Virus record (IMG/VR): IMGVR_UViG_3300045117_000253
Location: 1 to 25,789 of that record
DNA length: 25,789 nucleotides
Direction: 5' to 3' (one strand)
Origin: a virus
Below, piece by piece: positions 20,318 to 25,789 of the stretch (its first letter is position 1; every line of letters starts with the position of its first letter). A program made the translations under genes and the position numbers. The notes beneath the pieces were generated by a model that saw only the letters and a list, made by a program, of their open reading frames with translations, searched no databases and was not told the origin of the DNA.

Positions 20318-21280
20318 TCACTCTATGTAAAGCTTGTATCTTGGGGATGTCCTCGTGCAGTTGTTTCCAGCATAGTCCATCCACGCCCAGATAAATTCTT
20401 CTTCTGTTGAAATCTCCCCCAGCGATTGGTTTGACGTGTTGATTTTTATGCCATCCACGCATTTGTCGTGTCCGAGGGCAAGCGTCAGGTTGTAGCATGG
20501 CGCGATTGAAGCGTTTATGCGTGCTGACACTGGAAGAGGGGGGCTTCCTGCGTTGGAGTGCCTCACCCTATAGACCCCTGTTCCGCTTTCTGTTTGGTTT
20601 GTGGCTGGAAAACAAGTTGTCCCGTTCCAAGGAAGCGTTGCGAATGTGGCGTTTGTGTCAAAGGTGTGGGTGACTGTGATGTATGCGTCTGGGGCTTCGC
20701 CATACCAATCAACCCCTTCCTCGTATGCGGTTGCCGTGGTAATATTTTCCCTGAGAATATTGCCACTGCAAGACCATCTGGCATATCTTAGGACTGGGGG
20801 GGTGTTCAGAAGGCTTACTGTGAGAGTTAGCGTGGGAGGCTCCACTTCTTCATCTACAGGGCACTCTTCAAGTGAAAGGTTTGCATAGCCACCTCCGTCC
20901 CTTATTCTCCACAATGAGCCAGTCCCCATTACCCCCCCTTCGTGCGTCACGTTGTCTGGGAGAGCATAGACTATTATAAGCTGTGCGCCAACCACATTTC
21001 CGCTTTCAGCCATGCCCCAAGTCCCCCAGTTATCATCATAGACGTTTGCGCATGTTCTTGTCCTGTCCCAGTTTCCTGTGCAAGTGTATGAGCCTACCCC
21101 TTCAGCCGTGCATACGGGATTTCTTGCATTTTCGTCGTAGCAGAACGAGGTTGCCCCTGTTTCGTATATGGTGGGCTTTGGAAACAGGAAAAAGGCGGCG
21201 ACGAGTGAAACGATAAACAGCGCAATTGCCGCGAGCGTAAAGCCTGCTTTGTCCTGCGCAACGCCGTCCATCATTTTCAC
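20318..21280 (-). CDS. TM-anchored, sequon-rich secreted protein, ~320 aa
   Basis: An N-terminal hydrophobic anchor (about residues 13-33, AGFTLAAIALFIVSLVAAFF) is followed by a long extracytoplasmic part. That part has many Cys and at least ten N-x-S/T sequons (DNVTHEG, ANLSLEE, RENITTA, TNATFAT, NGTTCFP and others), ending YAGNNCTRTSPRYKLYIE. There is no enzymatic motif. It resembles archaeal surface proteins, not virion structural proteins. The first codon is probably GTG 21280, with ATG 21274 as an alternative. The downstream gene starts 5 bp after its stop. The GC-rich 88 bp upstream (21281-21368) contain two GCGCACTG copies but no clear promoter. Confidence 0.7.
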   Translation of the reverse strand: MKMMDGVAQDKAGFTLAAIALFIVSLVAAFFLFPKPTIYETGATSFCYDENARNPVCTAEGVGSYTCTGNWDRTRTCANVYDDNWGTWGMAESGNVVGAQLIIVYALPDNVTHEGGVMGTGSLWRIRDGGGYANLSLEECPVDEEVEPPTLTLTVSLLNTPPVLRYARWSCSGNILRENITTATAYEEGVDWYGEAPDAYITVTHTFDTNATFATLPWNGTTCFPATNQTESGTGVYRVRHSNAGSPPLPVSARINASIAPCYNLTLALGHDKCVDGIKINTSNQSLGEISTEEEFIWAWMDYAGNNCTRTSPRYKLYIE

Positions 21281-21368
21281 TCACTCACTATGCCAGTGCG
21301 CGCCGCGCCCGCGCATGGCTTCGCAGTGCGCCCCATGACGCGCGGGTCGGCGTCAGGTCGTCTCCGGC

Positions 21369-22505
21369 TCAGTATATGTTCCCAATGCGCACCGTCACAA
21401 TCTTGATGAGGATGTTGGTCGGCTTCGACATGTTGTAGACGTATGCTACCTTCGCTGGCGTCAGGCTTTCGTTGAAGTACATGATGCTGTCGTAGCCGAC
21501 TGGGGCGTATTTGTTCGTTGCGGTGGAATAGCTGTAGTTGTAGCCGTCGCCGAAGTAGTTCGCCGCCCCGCTTGTCCAGTTGGCGAACTCCTGGTTCGTG
21601 TGGGCTCGGGTGTAGTTCAAGACCAGGGAGCCATTGACGAATATGCTCAGGTTCGTGGTGTTCCAAGCGACCGCGTAGTGCGTCCAGCCGGTCGTGTTGA
21701 ACAGCCCGGCTGCGTTGGTGTATGTCTGGTTCCAGCTCGAGTTGTTCGTGGCGAGAACTACCATGAGCGTCGTGTTGTTGTATGCGATTATGGAGGTGTT
21801 GTTGACGTGGCTTGTGGGCGTGCCTCCGAGTGCCGCGCCCTTGTGCCACAGGTACCACGAAACGTTGGTCGGGATTGACGAGTTCGTGTAGAGCCAGAAG
21901 GCGATGGTGAAGTTCTTGTTGCTCGTGATGTTCATGGTTGAGCTGTCGTTCACGCGCATGAAGCTCGTGTTCGAGCCGTTGAGGAACGTGGCGTTGTAGA
22001 TTTTCCCAGTCATCCAATTGGTGACGTAGGTGTTGTTGATGACAGCTGGCAGTTCGAGGGTGTCGGCCCCTATGGAGTTGGTGGTGCTGTTCCCGGTGCC
22101 TGCGTCAAGCTTCCACCAGTGCAGGACGTTCGCTGGCGTGAGGGAATAGCCTCCGGTCGAGTTATCGTTGCAGGTGATGTTCAGGTTGCCGTAGTTCGTG
22201 TAGTTTGCGGTGCTCCGGTTGAGGAACGTCACTCCTGCCGCCGTGGTATTGTGCGTCCATAGCGTGTTGTTTTCATTGTAGATTGAGCAGGTGAAGTCAG
22301 CCCCGGCTCGGTTCTCTATGCGCAGGTATTTGATTACCCCGTAGACGTTCGAGAACACGACCGTGGTGTTGTTGTATTGCCCGGTGAATATGTTCGCCTG
22401 GCGCATGTCGTAGCCTGCCCCGAAAAAGTCGGCGTTTGTGGTGACGTCGGCGCAGGCAATTGCGCCAAGCATTATGAGCGCGAAAAGCGCCGAGTTCCAC
22501 TTCAT
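21369..22505 (-). CDS. Secreted LamG-like lectin, sequon-rich, 378 aa
   Basis: Signal peptide MKWNSALFALIMLGAIACAD, with a Cys near the cleavage region (a possible but imperfect lipobox). Domain 1 (~20-125) is beta-rich. From about residue 127 (NVLHWWKLDAGTGNSTTNSI) runs a LamG/ConA-like fold with NFTIAFWLYTNSSIPTNVSW, GWTHYAVAWNTTNLSIFVNG and ESLTPAKVAYVYNM, the usual LamG core. I count 34 N-x-S/T sequons in 378 residues. In archaea these would be AglB-type glycosylation sites if secreted. It lies between the small capsid decoration-like genes and the anchored protein gene. Likely glycan or host-surface binding. Confidence 0.8.
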   Translation of the reverse strand: MKWNSALFALIMLGAIACADVTTNADFFGAGYDMRQANIFTGQYNNTTVVFSNVYGVIKYLRIENRAGADFTCSIYNENNTLWTHNTTAAGVTFLNRSTANYTNYGNLNITCNDNSTGGYSLTPANVLHWWKLDAGTGNSTTNSIGADTLELPAVINNTYVTNWMTGKIYNATFLNGSNTSFMRVNDSSTMNITSNKNFTIAFWLYTNSSIPTNVSWYLWHKGAALGGTPTSHVNNTSIIAYNNTTLMVVLATNNSSWNQTYTNAAGLFNTTGWTHYAVAWNTTNLSIFVNGSLVLNYTRAHTNQEFANWTSGAANYFGDGYNYSYSTATNKYAPVGYDSIMYFNESLTPAKVAYVYNMSKPTNILIKIVTVRIGNIY

Positions 22506-22518
22506 TTTAATCCCCCCT

Positions 22519-22779
22519 TCAGTTGCTTCCCTCGAAATAAACGGTTATGTAGCCCGTGTCGGTCGTGGTGAGCGCAGCGAGCGTGCATGTCCCTGGCGTC
22601 GTCGTCCAGTTTATGGTGGCGCTTGCCCTGACCGTGGATGGCGTCCATGCCACAAACACCGTGCTCTTCGGGATTGTGATGTTCCCTCCGGTCGTCGGGT
22701 TGGTTGTCGCATACGAGTATACTTTGTAGGAGAGGCTGCCCAATACCCCGCGCGCCACGAGTGTGCTTGAGAATGCCAT
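22519..22779 (-). CDS. Small decoration-like protein B, 86 aa
   Basis: MAFSSTLVARGVLGSLSYKV then NITIPKSTVFVAWTPSTVRA and SATINWTTTPGTCTLAALTT, ending GYITVYFEGSN. It is a paralogue of the preceding gene: both share an xVxWTPxTxRASATIN core and DxGYxxV near the end. Start ATG 22779 aligns with the paralogue's MAF start and has GAGGCGATAACA upstream. An upstream in-frame ATG at 22800 overlaps the paralogue and lacks an SD. Probably a capsid surface or minor tail component. Confidence 0.7.
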   Translation of the reverse strand: MAFSSTLVARGVLGSLSYKVYSYATTNPTTGGNITIPKSTVFVAWTPSTVRASATINWTTTPGTCTLAALTTTDTGYITVYFEGSN

Positions 22780-22789
22780 TGTTATCGCC

Positions 22790-23047
22790 TCAGAAGCCAC
22801 CCTTGGCTATCACCATCACATACCCTGCATCGGATGCGGTCAGGCCGTTTAGGACGATGTCGCCTGCGGTCGACGTGAAGTTTATGGTCGCGCTCGCGCG
22901 GATCGTCGCAGGCGTCCACAGCACGTCGATTATTCCCTTGACGGTCGTGATGGTGTCGTTCGTGCCAGTCGCGCCGGTGTAGTTTATAACGGCGTAGCTC
23001 AGGTCGCCCATTACCCCAGTCTTCCTGACGGTGTATGCAAATGCCAT
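22790..23047 (-). CDS. Small decoration-like protein A, 85 aa
   Basis: MAFAYTVRKTGVMGDLSYAV, DTITTVKGIIDVLWTPATIR, then ASATINFTSTAGDIVLNGLT and ASDAGYVMVIAKGGF. A small beta-rich protein close to the major capsid gene, a type frequent in tailed viruses of this size and usually interpreted as capsid decoration. SD GGAGGGATAG lies directly before the ATG. A tandem duplicate follows. Confidence 0.7.
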   Translation of the reverse strand: MAFAYTVRKTGVMGDLSYAVINYTGATGTNDTITTVKGIIDVLWTPATIRASATINFTSTAGDIVLNGLTASDAGYVMVIAKGGF

Positions 23048-23065
23048 TCTATCCCTCCTTCATGC

Positions 23066-23371
23066 CTATTTGTCCTTCCTTTTGCCGAGGATTTTCTCCT
23101 TCAGCTGCGGGTATTTCTCAGCCGCCTCCTTCACGACCGCCGCCGTGTACTGCTCGATGTTCTTTTTGTACCTCTCCGGCCATTTGTTCTCTGCCACAAC
23201 GGAGAGCTCGTCGGGGTGCATCTTGAGGAGGCCTTCGGCATGGACGTCGTTCTTGACCAGCTCCATGCCGTCGCAGTTGGGGTTGGCATCGCCTGCAAAA
23301 AATGTGTATGTTGCATCCCCGACGCTGTACTGCACGGTTTCCCCGCGCTTCGTCTTCAATACCTTTGCCAT
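23066..23371 (-). CDS. Hypothetical head-region protein, 101 aa
   Basis: MAKVLKTKRGETVQYSVGDA then TYTFFAGDANPNCDGMELVK in the first half, and a charged helical C-terminus (YKKNIEQYTAAVVKEAAEKY, ending KRKDK). Encoded directly after the major capsid gene with SD GGTGATCGG. It could be a head fibre, cement or connector-accessory protein. No family is recognised. Confidence 0.65.
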   Translation of the reverse strand: MAKVLKTKRGETVQYSVGDATYTFFAGDANPNCDGMELVKNDVHAEGLLKMHPDELSVVAENKWPERYKKNIEQYTAAVVKEAAEKYPQLKEKILGKRKDK

Positions 23372-23413
23372 CCGATCACCAACTGCTATTACCCCATCAA
23401 GCTGTAAAAGCCT

Positions 23414-24595
23414 TTATGCTATTACAGCCAAATCTCTGGCTTTTCCTTGAACATTGAACCTGCTGCAGTGCAGCTCCATTGAGCTGTACAGGAGGTACTC
23501 GTTGCCGAGCTTTGCGTGCGCCGGGTAGTTCACCAGGTTCGTCTGGGCGATTATTGGCGCCTGCAGCACCTTTATGCCGAGCACCGGCTCCTTGTAGACC
23601 GGGTCGTACTGCCCTGTGAGCAGGTAGAGGTTGCTTATGTCGCCGTTCGCCGTGACAGCGCCTGCGGGTGCGATGTACACTGGGCGCCCGTAGAGCGTCG
23701 CCATTTCCTTGCCGACGTTGATGCCCTGCCCCTTGCCGTCCGCAGTGGGGTTGGTCAGCCCGGTCGCTTCCGGCTGGACGTACCTCACCTGGCTGTCGTA
23801 GAGCAGCATGAGCTGCGCCCATGTGTCGCTGCCTGTGTACCAGAATTGGTCGGTCGGGACTGCGCCCGCGCGCACGGTCTGGTCAACGAGGCCCGCCACT
23901 ATTTTCTTGGAGAGCGCCCTTGCCGTGCTGCTGTTGTGGTCGACGTATGCGTCGCACCAAGAAGCCGCAGCGTCCCTGTCCTGGCTGTAGATGTCCGCGT
24001 CGTTTGTGTGCACGTCTCCAGTGCAGTTGGCCACCTCAGCATAGGAGGACACGACCCTGTCTATGCTCTCGACGCTCGTGCTTGCGACGGTCGTCACGTC
24101 CTCGTTGAGCTTGGCGTTGATGAGGTACATGAAGTTCTGCTTCGCGTACTCAAGCTCGTTCGCCACGTCCATGGCAATGTCGTCGTTCTTGGTCGCAAGA
24201 AGCCTCATCCTCTCGGAGATTTCTATTGCGAGCGCCTGCTCCTTGGTGCCGACGGTGACCTCAAGGGTGTCCGATGCCACGCTGTCTGGCACCGCCCCGT
24301 TTTCCGAGACCGCGACGGTGGCTTCCGAGCCTCCGGCGCTTGTCACATAGCGGGATTTCCTCACCCTGAAGCCGGAGCGCGAATACGCGAACTTCGGGAG
24401 CGCCCCGAACAGCACGCTGCTTGTCTGCAGCTGCTGGAAGAGCGCCGCGCCGAACACCGCGTTGTAGCGGCCTCCGTCGGGCGAGCTCGTCGTGTGCGGC
24501 AGGTCAGTCTTCGCCATGTCGGCTGACGTTATGCCCTGGTATTGCTTTTCCCACAGCTCGTTGTAGAGCCGAAGGTTTTCACCACTCATTCCCAT
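23414..24595 (-). CDS. Major capsid protein (HK97-like), 393 aa
   Basis: Pattern of HK97-fold capsids: N-arm (MSGENLRLYNELWEKQYQGI), GAALFQQLQTSSVLFGALPK, a glycine/serine E-loop region (SAGGSEATVAVSENGAVPDS), and the spine helix (AIEISERMRLLATKNDDIAM, LEYAKQNFMYLINAKLNED). The P/A-domain strands are KEMATLYGRPVYIAPAGAVT and YLLYSSMELHCSRFNVQ near the end. Length is normal. It follows a scaffold-like gene and precedes small decoration-like genes. Start ATG 24595 has GGAGGTAAAAAC. Confidence 0.85.
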   Translation of the reverse strand: MGMSGENLRLYNELWEKQYQGITSADMAKTDLPHTTSSPDGGRYNAVFGAALFQQLQTSSVLFGALPKFAYSRSGFRVRKSRYVTSAGGSEATVAVSENGAVPDSVASDTLEVTVGTKEQALAIEISERMRLLATKNDDIAMDVANELEYAKQNFMYLINAKLNEDVTTVASTSVESIDRVVSSYAEVANCTGDVHTNDADIYSQDRDAAASWCDAYVDHNSSTARALSKKIVAGLVDQTVRAGAVPTDQFWYTGSDTWAQLMLLYDSQVRYVQPEATGLTNPTADGKGQGINVGKEMATLYGRPVYIAPAGAVTANGDISNLYLLTGQYDPVYKEPVLGIKVLQAPIIAQTNLVNYPAHAKLGNEYLLYSSMELHCSRFNVQGKARDLAVIA

Positions 24596-24610
24596 GTTTT
24601 TACCTCCTGT

Positions 24611-25789
24611 TTAGCTCCGCAACGCGCCGGGTTTCGTGAAGTATTCCTTCACAAAGTCCAACGTGTCGAGCTTTGCTCCCTTCATTATTTCTGCCGGGGT
24701 CGGCAGTTTCGTGTTCTTCCCCGCATGCTTTTCGGGGTTGAATGGCATCTCGTTGACCGGAGGGCGGGGCGTTGAAGCGGGTTCGGCGGACTTCTGCATG
24801 TCCGCGACGGCCGCCTTGCCCATGTCCTCCTTCTTTTCCTCCTCCGTCTTTTCCTTTGGCTTTTCCTCTGCTTTTGCCGATTCGGGCGTCTTTGGCTCCT
24901 CTGGTTTGGCAGGAGCTTCGGGCTTCACCGCCTCGGCTGGCTTTTCCTCCTTGACGGGCGCGGTTTCCTTCACAGGGGCTGCCGCCGCGCTTGCCTCGGT
25001 CGCCTTCTGCATGAACTCGAGCACCTTCTGCATGTTGCTCTCTATTGACGCAAGCCTCGATTCGAAGTCTGGGGCATCCGGCTTTGGTGCCTCGCGCGCC
25101 TCCGGCGCCTTCTCGCGCGGGACTTCCGCTGGGGGCGTGTCCGACTTCTGCTCGGGCGCATGTTCCTCCTTCCCTTCCTTGGCTTCCTGGGCCTGCGCCG
25201 CCGGGGGCTCCTTCTTTTCGTCTGTGACCGTGACGGTTGCCTTTTCCATTTCGCTCTTGCCCATTTTCTCCCCCTCCACTGAGCGCATGATTGTGGCGCA
25301 ATATGCCTTCGGGTCTTCCTTGTCCTTGTTTGCCGCGACGCACCCGGCAAAGTCTTTGTAGCCTGCAAACGGCTTTTCCATATCCGCCTTCCCCAGCTTC
25401 CCACGGTCTTCCACTATTTTGTCGATTGTTTCCTTGGGGAGTTCAGGGTGTTCCTTGGATTCTTTTTCCTTTTCTCCTCTTGGCGTGAGGTCGCTTTTGT
25501 TAAGATTGGCATCAATCCATTTCTTTGCGCCTTCGATGCCATTGGAATCTTCCCAAATAGCCATATTGGGATTCTTTGCACTATAAATTACATATTGAAA
25601 CCTTGTTCTGAGCCATATCTCATGTCCCTTGTAATTGTGATACTCTTCAGACTTGTTCATCTTTTCCTTGGGGAGTTCAGGGTGTTCCTTGGATTCTTTT
25701 TCCTTTTCTCCTCTTGGCGTGAGGTCGCTTTTGTTAAGATTGGCATCAATCCATTTCTTTGCGCCTTCGATGCCATTGGAATCTTCCCA
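24611..25789 (-). CDS. Scaffold-like E/K/P/A-rich protein, partial, with duplicated N-terminal domain
   Basis: The frame is open to the window edge; an ATG at 25660 is internal to a longer frame. A ~78-residue unit (EYHNYKGHEIWLRTRFQYVI through WEDSNGIEGAKKWIDANLNK to HPELPKE) is present once fully and again partially upstream, in frame. Next is PFAGYKDFAGCVAANKDKED/AYCATIMRSVEG, a short motif common in phage head-module proteins. A long low-complexity E/K/P/A region follows, with a coiled-coil segment (ESRLASIESNMQKVLEFMQK) and a C-terminal helix (LDTLDFVKEYFTKPGALRS). Its location before the capsid gene suggests a scaffold or delta domain. The missing N-terminus may hold a protease or portal part. 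Confidence 0.65.
   Translation of the reverse strand, partial: WEDSNGIEGAKKWIDANLNKSDLTPRGEKEKESKEHPELPKEKMNKSEEYHNYKGHEIWLRTRFQYVIYSAKNPNMAIWEDSNGIEGAKKWIDANLNKSDLTPRGEKEKESKEHPELPKETIDKIVEDRGKLGKADMEKPFAGYKDFAGCVAANKDKEDPKAYCATIMRSVEGEKMGKSEMEKATVTVTDEKKEPPAAQAQEAKEGKEEHAPEQKSDTPPAEVPREKAPEAREAPKPDAPDFESRLASIESNMQKVLEFMQKATEASAAAAPVKETAPVKEEKPAEAVKPEAPAKPEEPKTPESAKAEEKPKEKTEEEKKEDMGKAAVADMQKSAEPASTPRPPVNEMPFNPEKHAGKNTKLPTPAEIMKGAKLDTLDFVKEYFTKPGALRS
25429..25555. repeat. 127-bp direct repeat, copy 1
   Basis: Identical to 25663-25789, with a period of 234 bp (78 codons, in frame in the scaffold-like gene). The left edge is defined by a mismatch (25428 G, 25662 T). The right edge of copy 2 is the window end. 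Confidence 0.95.
25663..25789. repeat. 127-bp direct repeat, copy 2 (window end)
   Basis: Exact copy of 25429-25555, ending with the window. The length equals a k-mer size often used by assemblers, so an assembly-graph end is possible. A real tandem domain array of unknown copy number is the alternative. Confidence 0.95.

Noticed and set aside
21281-21368. Gene or promoter in the GC-rich gap between the two secreted-protein genes
   Set aside because: Only a 19-codon frame without an SD and a duplicated GCGCACTG; nothing convincing.
23516-24526. 336-codon plus-strand frame opposite the capsid gene
   Set aside because: It mirrors the capsid gene; Val/Arg/His-rich composition is typical of antisense frames in moderately GC-rich genes.

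Overview
The window reads as part of the genome of an archaeal tailed virus (siphovirus-like Caudoviricetes) or a closely related provirus. Every supported gene lies on the minus strand, so transcription runs from high to low coordinates. Genes are packed with ATGA, TGATG or TAATG stop/start overlaps. Good Shine-Dalgarno (SD) sites (GGAGG, GGTGA, GAGGCGATAA) precede most starts. An archaeal host is inferred from three things: a DUF2341+LamG surface protein with a lipobox and several other sequon-rich secreted proteins, TATA-like boxes (TATTTAAAT) instead of -35/-10 promoters, and many small zinc-ribbon proteins. The adhesin architecture resembles surface proteins of DPANN-type archaea, but the lineage cannot be fixed from sequence alone. 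No terminase, portal, prohead protease, polymerase or integrase is visible. Both ends of the window cut through genes.

Structural (late) half, in transcription order. 25789-24611 is an E/K/P/A-rich scaffold-like protein whose N-terminal domain is duplicated at the window edge. Next come the HK97-fold-like major capsid protein (24595), a 101-aa protein and two tandem paralogous small decoration-like proteins. Two secreted or anchored sequon-rich proteins follow (a LamG lectin and a TM-anchored protein). After these are a small protein of decapeptide repeats, an Fn3-headed head-tail adaptor, a tail-completion protein, a small protein and the major tail tube protein. A gap at 17337-17491 carries four 20-bp direct repeats. 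Then comes the tail assembly chaperone pair with a candidate programmed -1 frameshift, a WPW-repeat tape measure, a distal-tail-like protein and a baseplate hub. The hub ends in the first strand(s) of a carbohydrate-binding-like domain. A lipobox DUF2341/LamG adhesin and fibre genes follow. Last are a coiled-coil/transglutaminase-like cysteine peptidase, small membrane (holin-like) proteins and an HK97 gp10-like protein.

6204-6606 is a 400-bp non-coding block. It has an AT-rich part with a 24-bp imperfect inverted repeat and several TTCTATTA motifs, and a GC-rich part that could fold. It looks like the regulatory or origin region separating the late module from the accessory module.

Accessory (probably early) half, 6203 to 1. 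It encodes a Tudor/SH3-like protein, a winged-helix-like protein, an HNH endonuclease, three micro-ORFs including a 32-aa zinc ribbon, and acidic and zinc-binding proteins. It also encodes an OB-fold-like protein, a SWIM-type zinc protein, a GT-A glycosyltransferase, a PD-(D/E)XK nuclease and several orphans. Many junctions use a recurring cassette (GTGAAACCATGA) that serves as SD plus start of one gene and as the C-terminal V/A-K-P-stop of the preceding gene.
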